DNA of 64,000 nucleotides, from positions 62,001-126,000 of the forward strand of contig CATQHF010000006.1 in the NCBI GenBank assembly GCA_958295865.1. The letters run 5' to 3'. Position numbers and translations under genes: made by a program. The DNA is from an uncultured Dehalococcoidia bacterium. Lineage in GTDB: Bacteria; Chloroflexota; Dehalococcoidia; Lucifugimonadales; JADFKI01. Shown one piece after another: positions 16,457 through 24,755 of the stretch. Each line of letters begins with the position of its first letter. Position 1 is the first letter of the stretch. The notes beneath the pieces were generated by a model. That model ran no database searches. It was given only the letters and a program-made list of their open reading frames with translations, and had not been told where the DNA came from.

Positions 16457-17236
16457 CTAACCAACCAACTTCGCTTTCTGCCACAGCGCTTCCTTTTCGT
16501 CGAGAGACAGCGTGTTGAATGAGACGCCCCGCTCCCGGCTCAGCCGCTCCGCGATGGTGAAGCGGCGGTAGAAGCGCCGGTTCGCGCCACGCAGGGACGC
16601 TTCGGCGTCGATGTCTAGCCAGCGCGCCGCGTTGACCACCGAAAACAGCAGATCCCCCAGCTCCATTTCGCGCTCGTCGTCCGAGCCTGCCGCCTCAATC
16701 TCCGACAACTCCTCAGCCACCTTGTCCAGCACGCCCTGGAAGTCGGCCCAATCGAAGCCGGCGCGCCCCGCCCTCGCCTGCACGGCCTGGGCATACGCCA
16801 GCGCGGGCATGTTCTTGGGTACTCCATCTAGGATTGACGCGCCGGACGCTGCCCTCTCCTGTCGCTTGACATCATCCCAGCTGGCTATCGCCTCCTCAGC
16901 GCCCGCCACCTGCTTGTCGCCGAAGACATGAGGATGTCGGCGCAGGAGCTTGTCCACCAGCCCGCCAAGCACATCCTCCCGCGTGAACTCGCCGCTCGCC
17001 TCGCCGAGCCTCACCTGAAACATGACATGGAACAGCACATCGCCGAGCTCCTCCACCATCTTGCCGGCGTCGCCCTCCTCTATCGCCTCGATAAGCTCGT
17101 AGCACTCCTCCAGGAACATGTCCGTCAGCGATTCGCGCGTCTGCTTCCTGTCCCAAGGGCATCCGTCCGGCCCAAGCAGACGATCCAAAACCTGACCGAT
17201 GCCCTCGTATGTGCCGGAGTATCTTGTGTCTGTCAT
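16457..17236 (-). CDS. mazG: Nucleoside triphosphate pyrophosphohydrolase MazG
   Basis: This is a two-domain MazG of 259 residues. The N-terminal domain begins with GPDGCPWDRKQTRESL and carries the metal motif EECYELIEAIEEGDAGKMVE then ELGD (ExxE12-28ExxD). The second copy is in EELSEIEAAG...MELGDLLFSVVNAARW. MazG hydrolyses NTPs and dNTPs to monophosphate and pyrophosphate, for house-cleaning and stress control. ATG 17236 has AGGA upstream. It is convergent with the MFS gene and divergent from the TIGR01906 gene at 17327. Confidence 0.95.
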   Translation of the reverse strand: MTDTRYSGTYEGIGQVLDRLLGPDGCPWDRKQTRESLTDMFLEECYELIEAIEEGDAGKMVEELGDVLFHVMFQVRLGEASGEFTREDVLGGLVDKLLRRHPHVFGDKQVAGAEEAIASWDDVKRQERAASGASILDGVPKNMPALAYAQAVQARAGRAGFDWADFQGVLDKVAEELSEIEAAGSDDEREMELGDLLFSVVNAARWLDIDAEASLRGANRRFYRRFTIAERLSRERGVSFNTLSLDEKEALWQKAKLVG

Positions 17237-17326
17237 ATCGTCCTATCCTATCCGTCCTGTCCATCCATGCCGGTTCTCGCTATGGAAACGCTATCAGATT
17301 AGCGAAGCGGATGGTAGGATTGGAGT

Positions 17327-18034
17327 ATGACGCATATCATGAGAACCATTGCCGCCGTGCTGTTCGTTGCGCTCATGCCCGTATTGCTGATAACGAGCAG
17401 CGTGCGACTGGTCATCAACCTGCCCGCGCTGTATAGCTACGGCTTCGACAGGTACGGCATATCTGAGTACACCGGCATCGAGCGCGCCGACCTGATTGCC
17501 GCGGGCGCGCAGATACGCGACTACTTCAACAACGACGACGAAGACCTAATTATCCGCACCTTCGTGCGCGGCGTGCTGGTCGAATCTCTGTACAATGCGC
17601 GCGAGATACACCACATGCGCGATGTGAAGGCTCTGGTGCGCGGCGTCTATATCGTTCAGATGCTGACCGCGCTGTATATCGTCGCATACACCGCTGTGGG
17701 CTTTGCCCTATATCGCAGCGACTTTTGGCAGACGCTGGGGCGCAATGCGAGCTGGGGCGGCAAGCTGACGCTGGCGCTGGTCGTATCCGTAGGATTACTG
17801 GCGCTGGTTGGCTTCAACAGGCTGTTCCTGCTGTTCCACCTTATCAGCTTCAGCAACGACTTCTGGATGCTCGACCCGCGCCGCGACTACCTCATAGCGA
17901 TGTTCCCGCAGGGCTTCTTCTTCGACGCCACGATGCTCATAGCGTTCTGCACCATCGTGGCTGCCGCCCTGCTCGCAGTCGCACCGAGCATCGTTCGCAT
18001 CATCGCGCGGGGTTATTCAGATACTACACATTGA
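17327..18034 (+). CDS. TIGR01906 (DUF1461) family integral membrane protein
   Basis: The 235-residue product has four to five hydrophobic helices (residues ~5-30, 108-128, 143-165, 200-222). Its family hallmarks are LYNAREIHHMRDVKALV and the downstream block FHLISFSNDFWMLDPRRDYL. This set defines TIGR01906/DUF1461, a membrane family with unknown function found in Firmicutes, Chloroflexi and others. The extracytoplasmic loop between helices 1 and 2 is long. Its 3' end overlaps the convergent monooxygenase gene by 11 bases. Confidence 0.85.
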   Translation: MTHIMRTIAAVLFVALMPVLLITSSVRLVINLPALYSYGFDRYGISEYTGIERADLIAAGAQIRDYFNNDDEDLIIRTFVRGVLVESLYNAREIHHMRDVKALVRGVYIVQMLTALYIVAYTAVGFALYRSDFWQTLGRNASWGGKLTLALVVSVGLLALVGFNRLFLLFHLISFSNDFWMLDPRRDYLIAMFPQGFFFDATMLIAFCTIVAAALLAVAPSIVRIIARGYSDTTH

Positions 18035-18347
18035 AGCCGTAGTCGCGTTCCACCCGCGCCACGCGCACCTTGTAGCTCTTGTAGTAGGTCTCCCTGCCGC
18101 GATTCTGTATTACAAGATGCTCTGCCAACTGCTTGAAAGCCCGTATCGTCTCATCGCTGTCCCAATACGACACGGCGATGCTCAGGTCGTCGTCGCCCGC
18201 CGCTTCGATGCCCAAGAAGCCGGGCTGCTGCTTGGCAAGATCCAGGATGGTTTGCGTGTCCTCCGCATATCCCGCATGCGCCCCCGTGTGCGTCGATGAG
18301 AATATCGCGGCATAGTACGGAGGCGAGGGCGTATTTGCTTGTGTCAT
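18024..18347 (-). CDS. Antibiotic biosynthesis monooxygenase (ABM) domain protein
   Basis: This 107-residue dimeric ferredoxin-like protein has YYAAIFSSTHTG as strand 1, QQPGFLGIEAAGDDD as the ABM signature around residue 40, and ISVSYW-type strand IAVSYWDSDETIRAFKQLAEH. It ends with a C-terminal YKSYKVRVARVERDYG. Similar proteins are annotated as heme-degrading or quinol monooxygenases, though many lack proven activity. It lies 6 bases downstream of the UGSC selenoprotein gene on the same strand, so the two are probably co-expressed. Confidence 0.85.
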   Translation of the reverse strand: MTQANTPSPPYYAAIFSSTHTGAHAGYAEDTQTILDLAKQQPGFLGIEAAGDDDLSIAVSYWDSDETIRAFKQLAEHLVIQNRGRETYYKSYKVRVARVERDYGFNV

Positions 18348-18353
18348 CTGCTC

Positions 18354-18899
18354 TTACCTGCCTGTCAGGATGGTAACTACCGTGTCGAAGATTTCATCGG
18401 CATGGGAGCGAAGCTGCTCCTCGCTCAGCCCGGCGATTGGATGTGGCGTGAATATGACAGGATAGCCCGACGCTCCCCACATCGCCGCCATCGAGTTCGA
18501 AGTCTCGATGAAGCGGTCGGTGCAGATTGTAACCGAGGGGATGCCAGCCTTCTCCACATGTACTCCGTCGTGCACACTGCACGCGCTGCACGACCCTCAA
18601 TCACCCACCCCGACAATCACATAGTCGCACTCATCCGCCATATCAGCCACCACGTCCGGGTCGGCGGGCTTGGATGCCGAAGGCTTGGCGTGATACTTAA
18701 TGCTTGCGACGCCGAAGCGCTCATCAAGCAGGTCGGTAAGCTGCTCCAGGTACTCTTTGGCGTTGACCTTGCTGTCGTCGATGACGCCCACGCGCTTGTC
18801 GGTCAAGTCCGTCAGACGCGGCGCGCCCTCGAACTCCGTCACCATCGGCAGCGTCGTGGGGTCAACCAGCGCATATCGCCGTTTCGCTTCTACAACCAT
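18354..18899 (-). CDS. UGSC family selenoprotein (UGA = selenocysteine)
   Basis: Two adjacent same-frame open stretches (18600-18899 and 18354-18596) are interrupted by a single TGA at 18597-18599. Reading TGA as Sec gives a continuous 181-residue protein with VIVGVGDUGSCSACSVHDGV. U-G-S-C is the defining motif of the UGSC selenoprotein family reported in marine bacteria, with the Sec at residue 101 after the VIVGVGD strand. The stop-free frame on both sides, intact family sequence (TDLTDKRVGVIDDSKVNAKE; VEKAGIPSVTICTDRF) and a hairpin starting 3 bases after the UGA argue against a frameshift. The Sec-Cys arrangement suggests redox activity, and the reaction is unknown. The start is ATG 18899. 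Standard gene callers would split it. Confidence 0.88.
18567..18594 (-). promoter_or_regulatory. Candidate bacterial SECIS hairpin downstream of the UGA
   Basis: On the coding strand GTCGTGCA (18594-18587) pairs perfectly with TGCACGAC (18574-18567) around a 12-base loop GCGCGTGCAGTG. It begins 3 bases after the UGA at 18599-18597. A short in-frame stem-loop immediately 3' of the UGA is where bacterial SelB binds. The exact SelB contacts cannot be assigned from sequence. Confidence 0.65.
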
Positions 18900-19063
18900 G
18901 TCGTCCTCCTGCTGTTGTTACCAGTAAGTAAATATGCCGCAGCCATCACTGCCGCACACGCCGGAACGTCGCCTCACGCAACCCTGCGACCATCACCAGG
19001 ATGGCATTAGCGTCAGTCATTATCAAAGTATCATTTCGGACAGACTTATAGCGTGTCTTGCGC

Positions 19064-19303
19064 CTACACGCTCATCGCGCAGGCGCAGCCACCGCCCGCG
19101 CCGCCTCCGCAGCAGCCACCGGCGCCCGCAACCGCGCTCATCTGTCCGCTGCTGTCGGATGAGAACGCGGCGAACACCGAGAACACGCGCCGCGACTCGC
19201 TGCCGCAGTCAGGGCAGGACGCCGCCTCGTCCATTTGGCTCATCGAGCGCCGCTTCTCGAAGCGATTGGCACAGGTAACGCAGGTGTATTCGTAAATGGG
19301 CAT
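19064..19303 (-). CDS. FmdB-type zinc ribbon protein
   Basis: This 79-residue protein starts MPIYEYTCVTCANRFEKRRS, with the paired CxxC and CPDCG zinc-ribbon ligands near residues 8-11 and 30-33. It ends in a Gly/Cys-rich tail (GGCCGGGAGGGCACA) that may bind extra metal. This is the FmdB/CxxC_CxxC_SSSS family, often called a putative regulatory protein. ATG 19303 is selected because GAGG lies 7 bases before it and the family begins MPIYEY; an upstream GTG at 19315 is in frame. The neighbours share no obvious pathway. Confidence 0.9.
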   Translation of the reverse strand: MPIYEYTCVTCANRFEKRRSMSQMDEAASCPDCGSESRRVFSVFAAFSSDSSGQMSAVAGAGGCCGGGAGGGCACAMSV

Positions 19304-19474
19304 GATCAACCTCACGGGGATATACAGATAAACTTGCTTTGCCTCATTCTATGGTTATGATTGCGTCAGGTCAACCGACGGGCGATAATAAGAACAGCCA
19401 ATCATGTTCAAATTGCGATTCATCCTATAAACATCCTGTCCATCCATATCGATTCTAATGCAAAAGGACTTGCC

Positions 19475-20686
19475 ATGAGCACCACCAACACCCAAGCGGC
19501 GTTGCCCGACGACAAGGGACGCTTCGGAGACTTCGGCGGGCGCTTCGTGCCCGAAACACTGATGAGCGCCATAGAGGAGCTTGAGCGCGAGTACGCGGCG
19601 GCGCAGAGCGACGAGGCGTTTCAGGCGCAGATACAGGCGCTTGCGAGCCACTATGTCGGACGACCGACGCCGCTCTATTACGCCGAGAACCTGACCGCCG
19701 AGCTTGGCGGCGCTCAGATATACATCAAGCGCGAAGACCTGGCGCACACGGGCGCGCACAAGATAAACAACGCGCTCGGTCAGGCGCTGCTGGCAAAGCG
19801 CATGGGCAAGAACCGCGTCATCGCCGAGACGGGCGCGGGGCAGCACGGCGTAGCCACGGCGACCGTGTGCGCGATGCTCAATCAGGAGTGCATCGTCTAT
19901 ATGGGCGAAGAGGACATACGCAGGCAGGCGCTCAATGTGTTCCGCATGCGACTGCTGGGCGCTGAAGTGCGCTCGGTATCGTCGGGCAGCCGCACCCTCA
20001 AGGACGCCATCAACGAGTGCATCCGCGACTGGGTTACGAATGTCGAGGACACGCACTACCTCATCGGCAGCGTCGTAGGCCCGCACCCGTACCCGATGAT
20101 GGTGCGCGACTTCCAGAAGGTCATAGGCGCGGAGGCGCGCGCGCAGCTGCTTGCGACCGTAGGCAGGCTGCCCGACTATGCCGTCGCATGCGTTGGCGGC
20201 GGCAGCAACGCCATGGGGCTGTTCTACGAGTTCATCGGCGACGAAGATGTGAAGCTGGTGGGCGTCGAGGCGGGCGGCGACGGCGTTGACAGCGGAAGGC
20301 ACTCGTCCACGCTTGTCGCGGGCAAGGTGGGCGTCCTGCATGGCAGCATGTCCTACCTGCTGCAAGACGCCGACGGGCAGGTGATGGAGACGCACAGCAT
20401 ATCGGCGGGCTTGGACTACCCCGGCGTGGGCCCTGAGCACAGTTGGCTGAGCGACGCCGGGCGCGCCGAGTATGTGAGCGTAACCGACGCCGAGGCGCTC
20501 GAAGGCTTTCAGCTGATGTGCCGCACCGAAGGCATCATTCCCGCCCTCGAACCCGCGCACGCCGCCTACTACATCTCGCGCCTCGCGCCCACGCTGCCGC
20601 CCGACCAAATAATCCTGATGGGCCTCAGCGGCCGCGGCGACAAAGACATGGACACGGTGGCATCGGCGCTAGGGGTGGGCTTGTAG
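19475..20686 (+). CDS. trpB: Tryptophan synthase beta chain
   Basis: The product is 403 residues, typical TrpB1 length. Its N-terminus is [15 protein letters not shown], the PLP lysine is in [10 protein letters not shown] (Lys ~96), the phosphate loop is [14 protein letters not shown], and the C-terminus is [13 protein letters not shown]. It condenses indole with L-serine. ATG 19475 is preceded by AAAAGGA; the open frame extends upstream to 19361 without homologous sequence. No trpA or other trp gene is near, so the subunit partner must be encoded elsewhere. Confidence 0.96.
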   Translation: MSTTNTQAALPDDKGRFGDFGGRFVPETLMSAIEELEREYAAAQSDEAFQAQIQALASHYVGRPTPLYYAENLTAELGGAQIYIKREDLAHTGAHKINNALGQALLAKRMGKNRVIAETGAGQHGVATATVCAMLNQECIVYMGEEDIRRQALNVFRMRLLGAEVRSVSSGSRTLKDAINECIRDWVTNVEDTHYLIGSVVGPHPYPMMVRDFQKVIGAEARAQLLATVGRLPDYAVACVGGGSNAMGLFYEFIGDEDVKLVGVEAGGDGVDSGRHSSTLVAGKVGVLHGSMSYLLQDADGQVMETHSISAGLDYPGVGPEHSWLSDAGRAEYVSVTDAEALEGFQLMCRTEGIIPALEPAHAAYYISRLAPTLPPDQIILMGLSGRGDKDMDTVASALGVGL

Positions 20687-20846
20687 GCGGCCGGGGCTGA
20701 CAGGGGTGGAGGGGGTGCTGTGGGCGGTGCGCCTGCCGTCCTGTGTTTCGTCGAGGACGATGCGCTGAACGGACTCCAACAACTTCCGGTGGGCGTGTTG
20801 AGTACGGTTATCTATTTCGGAAGGGGGACATCAGACATGAACTTTC

Positions 20847-21284
20847 TCAGTCCGATTGGATTCTTGGTCGGAACATGAAACCGGCTATTCGTCCGTATTG
20901 GTCCCAATCGTCCCCCTGCAACTCTTCTGCTGTGGCGTGCTCAATATCCTCGTATTTGCCCAATTTGCTGGTCCAGGTCCCATTATACAGCTGCCTCGCC
21001 GCATGTGTGGGTTCACCATCAAGGGCGTAAATCACAACCTTTTCGTATCCGTCCTCCAAAGCGCCGTCTTGGCACGGTTCATATCCGGCCTTACTGAACA
21101 GTTCAAAGAGCGAGGGAACGGTATTTTCCCTTGATAAATCACCTGGCCATGTATTGGGGTCTGTCGGATCTATCCAATGGGATATGTCTCCCAGCGCCCA
21201 AGCAAAGCAATTGTAGTTCTCATCTTGCGAACTTGTAACTCTGAAGTCTTTGGCGTTTGGGAGCCATGGAAAGCTAGAGGTCAT
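20847..21284 (-). CDS. Uncharacterised protein with NCFAWALG motif (DUF7689-like)
   Basis: The product has about 145 residues. It contains NYNCFAWALGD near residue 27, a GYEKVVIYAL strand, THAARQLYNGTWTSKLG and EDIEHATAEEL. The Cys in NCFAWA and the His in THAARQ could form a cysteine-protease-like pair as in NlpC/papain folds, but this is inference. I recall similar unknown proteins in scattered bacteria. Start ATG 21284 lies 2 bases after the stop of the upstream gene (21287-21622), so translation is likely coupled. The GC content is lower than in most of the window. It is the last gene of a two-gene unit. Confidence 0.65.
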   Translation of the reverse strand: MTSSFPWLPNAKDFRVTSSQDENYNCFAWALGDISHWIDPTDPNTWPGDLSRENTVPSLFELFSKAGYEPCQDGALEDGYEKVVIYALDGEPTHAARQLYNGTWTSKLGKYEDIEHATAEELQGDDWDQYGRIAGFMFRPRIQSD

Positions 21285-21286
21285 GG

Positions 21287-21622
21287 TTAATCGATATATC
21301 CCTTGTCCCTGCCCCACTGTATCCACGCTTCAGATATTGCCCTCATGTCGCCCTTGTCTCTTTCGGCGACTTCGGGCGTCTCGTTTGCTATCGCAGAGAG
21401 CGCAAGGAACCAATGGTTCGGTTTTTCCCTGAGGTCATCCAAAATTAGGGGAATTACGGGTTCTCCCATGTCGATAATGCGGCGGTAGGCGTGATGTTTC
21501 GCAATTTGCCCCGCGACGGATAGATGACCGGTCTCACGCTTCCAAGCATCTGTACAATCCTGAAACTCTTCTTCAAGGCTTCTTTCAAGCCACAGCAAAT
21601 TGGCTTTGGGGTTTTCGTTCAT
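21287..21622 (-). CDS. Uncharacterised helical protein, partner of the downstream gene
   Basis: The product has about 111 residues, predicted all-helical. Recognisable stretches are WKRETGHLSVAGQIAKHHAY, GEPVIPLILDDLREKPNHWF and EAWIQWGRDKGY. The same order of motifs occurs in a widespread unannotated family, so the gene is real, but its function is unknown. The start ATG 21622 has AAGGA 11 bases upstream; an earlier in-frame start at 21679 is less likely. It is followed with a 2-base gap by the NCFAWALG gene. The tight coupling of two small proteins beside a defence gene invites comparison with toxin-antitoxin pairs, without direct evidence. Confidence 0.65.
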   Translation of the reverse strand: MNENPKANLLWLERSLEEEFQDCTDAWKRETGHLSVAGQIAKHHAYRRIIDMGEPVIPLILDDLREKPNHWFLALSAIANETPEVAERDKGDMRAISEAWIQWGRDKGYID

Positions 21623-21853
21623 GATTGCACCGTCCTTTTTCAGTGGTGTAATGCTATTTGCGCTGTGGTTATGTGTCAAGATTGTGATTAGTGGGGTATT
21701 CTCAATATCTAACAGGACTTACGCACTTGAATATGAATCCTACCTGAGATTGACCCGCTTCAAGTACGAAATCGCGCTCAACTGCGTAAGTCCCAATGGT
21801 ATAATAACCCTGTGTGAAAATTTAGCCTTCACTAGCAAATGAGGACGTTGATC

Positions 21854-23206
21854 ATGCGACTTAATGAGACGATAGAAACTCACGGTCATTTCTGGCTCCC
21901 AAGTCGACCAGAAAACAAAGTAGTAGGATTCCTCCGTATATCTGAAACAGGGGAATCGACACTTGAGTTGTTTGGAAGTCTTCAAAAAGATGATGACGAG
22001 TCGCACAAACTACATATTATTCTAGGTGCGGTAGATAAGGGCGGAGCGGTCACATTGAAAGGTTGCCTCATCTCCGAAGAGAATCGAACTTGGAATTTCG
22101 AAATTGGTGGATTAACGAAGACAACCATTCTTCCGGACATTGTGTTTGTCGGCGCACATTTTGGAAAGGATATAAAGTTCACTCACCTCGAATTCTCAAT
22201 AGAAGGATTAAATGAGTGGTTCTACCAGAGCGGTAGTCCTATTTCGAAAACTTATGATGAGGAGGCAACAAACTTCTTTTTTTCGTATAAACACCCCGAG
22301 CCAATCGAATTACGCATCGATGATAACCTCCATCTGGCGTTCTTCAGCTGGGCTAATAGTTCGCATGGAAAAAACCGTGCAAGCATTAGTATGGAATCTT
22401 CAATTTATCTGAAAACACGCAAGGAACGGACATTTAATGACCTTCTGCGAGTAGCTTCAAGCGTAAAGGAATTCCTATGCTTAGCTTTTGATAATCCAGT
22501 GCCTTTCACCACGATGGCAGGCTATCTCGGCGTTTCAGAAAATCAGGCTCGCGTTCAAATTTATGCAACTTTCGACCTATACTCTTTGGAGAAGAGGCTT
22601 GTCCATAATGACAACCCTCTCTTCAAATTCAAAGACGTGGACGAAAACATAGAATTGCTGTTGCAGAAATGGATAAGTAATTGCGAGGAGTTCGAGCCGA
22701 CGTTCAAACTGTATTATTCAGTGATGACCAACAGATATTTGTATTTGGAAGAGCGCTTCTTGTTCCTTGCCCAAGGTCTAGAATCCCTGCATCGAAGAAG
22801 TTCGAATGAAACTCACATACCAAAGGACGAGTTTGACGATTTAGTCACGGGGATATTGGAGCATGTCCCGGAAGCCCATAGGGACTGGATAAATGGCCGT
22901 CTCAAATATGCCAACGAATTGCCACTACGTAAAAGGATCAAAGACATGACCGATCCATTTTCAACATATCTATGGAGGAACAGAAAAGAGCGTACAGCAT
23001 TCATCGACAAGGTTGTAAATAGTAGAAACTACTATACGCATTACGACTTGGACAGCGAGAGTAAGGCAGCCACTGAGAAAGAGTTAGCACGAATTTGCTA
23101 CAATCTTGAAGATCTGCTAAAACTGCATCTGCTGAAACTATCGGGAATAGAAGACGAGAGAATTATTGAGAGAGTCAAGAAGAGAGCATCGCAGCGGGAG
23201 TTATAA
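21854..23206 (+). CDS. ApeA-like HEPN abortive infection protein
   Basis: The product has 450 residues. The N-terminal domain begins HGHFWLPSRPENKVVGFL then GESTLELFGS and GGAVTLKGCL, which is the ApeA_NTD1 pattern. The C-terminal third is an Apea-like HEPN domain with RFLFLAQGLESLHRR and the RNYYTHYD motif (R-x4-H) of HEPN ribonucleases. Family members abort phage infection, probably by RNA or tRNA cleavage. ATG 21854 is chosen because GAGG precedes it by 9 bases; ATG 21839 is also in frame. The gene is clearly AT-richer than its surroundings, a sign of horizontal gain. It is flanked by a divergent unknown gene pair and by a wrecked HNH nuclease. Confidence 0.87.
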   Translation: MRLNETIETHGHFWLPSRPENKVVGFLRISETGESTLELFGSLQKDDDESHKLHIILGAVDKGGAVTLKGCLISEENRTWNFEIGGLTKTTILPDIVFVGAHFGKDIKFTHLEFSIEGLNEWFYQSGSPISKTYDEEATNFFFSYKHPEPIELRIDDNLHLAFFSWANSSHGKNRASISMESSIYLKTRKERTFNDLLRVASSVKEFLCLAFDNPVPFTTMAGYLGVSENQARVQIYATFDLYSLEKRLVHNDNPLFKFKDVDENIELLLQKWISNCEEFEPTFKLYYSVMTNRYLYLEERFLFLAQGLESLHRRSSNETHIPKDEFDDLVTGILEHVPEAHRDWINGRLKYANELPLRKRIKDMTDPFSTYLWRNRKERTAFIDKVVNSRNYYTHYDLDSESKAATEKELARICYNLEDLLKLHLLKLSGIEDERIIERVKKRASQREL

Positions 23207-23239
23207 TGCGTTACAAAGTTCCCTTCTTGAGAAAGCGGC

Positions 23240-23396
23240 ACGGCGTTTCCTTTCCGCATATTCGAGGTTGACCACATCATCGCGCGCTCACGCGGCGGCG
23301 CTGACCACATAGAAAATCTGCAATCGCACGAAAGGCAACAGACCGCAAGAATACCTGATTGCGCGGCTGAGGGAGACGGGTATTTACCGCGATTGA
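23240..23396 (+). pseudogene. HNH endonuclease remnant with internal deletion and frameshift
   Basis: One frame reads FEVDHIIARSRGGADHIENL (23261-23320), the His-rich half of an HNH domain. At 23319 a second frame takes over with CNRTKGNRPQEYLIARLRET and ends GIYRD-stop at 23396. In intact relatives a short linker containing CxxC follows ENL before CNR, so a small deletion removed it and shifted the frame. No start codon or 5' part is recognisable. Such domains occur in restriction-modification proteins, so this may be the scar of a defence gene next to the ApeA gene. Confidence 0.75.
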
Positions 23397-23455
23397 ACCT
23401 TGCCTGAAACGCCTCCGCTCACCCCCGACACGCGCTATTATCCTGTCCATCCATG

Positions 23456-24649
23456 TCAGTTTAGGGTCTTAATCGCTGCCGTGTGGTCCCAGGGCTGCAC
23501 CCAGTCGTCGCTTATCTCCATGCCGAAGCCGGGGGCGTCCGATGGCACGACATAGCCGTCCTTGGGCATGGGCATGCCCGGTATGGGGCATACTTCGTCG
23601 AGCGGAACGCCGGGATCCGATCCCATCCAGAACTCCGCCATTGGCGACTCCGGCATTGCGAACGAGAAGTGCTGTCCGAAGGGCGTGCCCGCGCCTGCGT
23701 GCGGGATGGTGGCGATGCCCGCCGCCTCCGCGATGGTGTATATCTTGACCGCCTCGGACAGACCGCCGCACCACTTGATGTCCGGCTGCGCTATGTCAAT
23801 CGCGCGATGCTCGATGAGCTGTCGGAAGGCGTGCCGCCCGTGATGGTCCTCGCCCGTCGCCAGCGGCACCCAGTTTATCGCCTTCTTCAGCTCGATATGC
23901 CCCTCCAGGTCGCCAGGGACTAGCGGCTCTTCCAGCCAGCGCAGCCCGTACTTTCGCAGCCGCTCCGCCACGCGCACCGCGAACTCCACATTGAACGACA
24001 TCACGGGGTTGTACATCAGCTCCACATCGTAGCCTACTTCGTCGCGCGCCCTGCCGATGTGCTCGTCCAGTATGTTCAGCCCGTCTATGCCCTCCTCGTA
24101 GTGGACGGGGTTGCTCACCTTGAACGCGGTGAAGCCCAGCTCCTTGGACCAGTCCAAGTCGTCCGATGTGCAGTATATCTTTATCTTGTCTCGGCAGGGC
24201 CCGCCGAGCAGCCGATACACGGGCTGCTCCAGCAGCTTGCCCTTGAGGTCCCACAGCGCGAGGTCTATGCCCGACTGCGCCACGGTAGCGATGCCGCCCG
24301 CGCCGAAGCGCTGCGTGGAGCGCCACATCAGGTCGTTCAGGAACTCGGTCGCCATGCAGTCGCGCCCTTGCAGCAGCGGCGCGAAGTGGTAGTCAACCAG
24401 CGCCGCCGTCAGTTCGCCGAAGCTGCACTGCCCAAGCCCATAAGCGCCGTCCTCGGCGATGACCTGCACCCATAACTCTTCGCGCGTGTTCGCGCCCGGC
24501 ATCTGCCCGTGCATGCGCGGGAACTCGGGATACTTATTGATGGGCAGAGCGCGCCTTGCGTGCGTGTTCCAGTTGGGACGGCGCGCGGGCGTGCTAGGCG
24601 GCGTGCGCGGTATGTTGACGCTGACCGCGCGGACTTGCTTAATCTTCAT
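23456..24649 (-). CDS. Enolase-superfamily dehydratase, L-rhamnonate dehydratase-like
   Basis: This 397-residue mandelate racemase/muconate lactonizing enzyme family protein has a capping domain (PINKYPEFPRMHGQMPGANT), SGIDLALWDLKGKLLEQPVY, and the barrel residues WLEEPLVPGD (Glu), ATGEDHHGR (Glu), IAQPDIKWCGG and IPHAGAGTPFGQH (general-base His). It closes with CPIPGMPMPKDGYVV and APGFGMEI. The layout resembles RhmD, which dehydrates L-rhamnonate. The first barrel metal ligand, usually Asp, appears as Asn (LMYNPVMS), so substrate and activity are uncertain. ATG 24649 has AAGGAG upstream; the extra 13 codons to 24688 are not needed. Confidence 0.86.
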   Translation of the reverse strand: MKIKQVRAVSVNIPRTPPSTPARRPNWNTHARRALPINKYPEFPRMHGQMPGANTREELWVQVIAEDGAYGLGQCSFGELTAALVDYHFAPLLQGRDCMATEFLNDLMWRSTQRFGAGGIATVAQSGIDLALWDLKGKLLEQPVYRLLGGPCRDKIKIYCTSDDLDWSKELGFTAFKVSNPVHYEEGIDGLNILDEHIGRARDEVGYDVELMYNPVMSFNVEFAVRVAERLRKYGLRWLEEPLVPGDLEGHIELKKAINWVPLATGEDHHGRHAFRQLIEHRAIDIAQPDIKWCGGLSEAVKIYTIAEAAGIATIPHAGAGTPFGQHFSFAMPESPMAEFWMGSDPGVPLDEVCPIPGMPMPKDGYVVPSDAPGFGMEISDDWVQPWDHTAAIKTLN

Positions 24650-24755
24650 CGGCGTTTCTCCTTGACAGGTCTGAACTCCCGTAAGCATACCACAACCGGG
24701 GGATAGCTCGTCCTTACCCTTCTCATCCCGCCCGTCCTGTCAGCCCTCTTGTGAT

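Noticed and set aside
18575..18599. Sequencing frameshift or true stop as explanation of the split UGSC gene
   Set aside because: Both halves are in the same frame with no length change, and the interrupted codon is exactly the Sec site of the family, so recoding explains it better.
19355..20608. 417-codon open frame antisense to trpB
   Set aside because: It is a shadow frame of a GC-rich gene: composition is Arg/His/Ala skewed, no domain is recognisable, and the opposite strand encodes a textbook TrpB.
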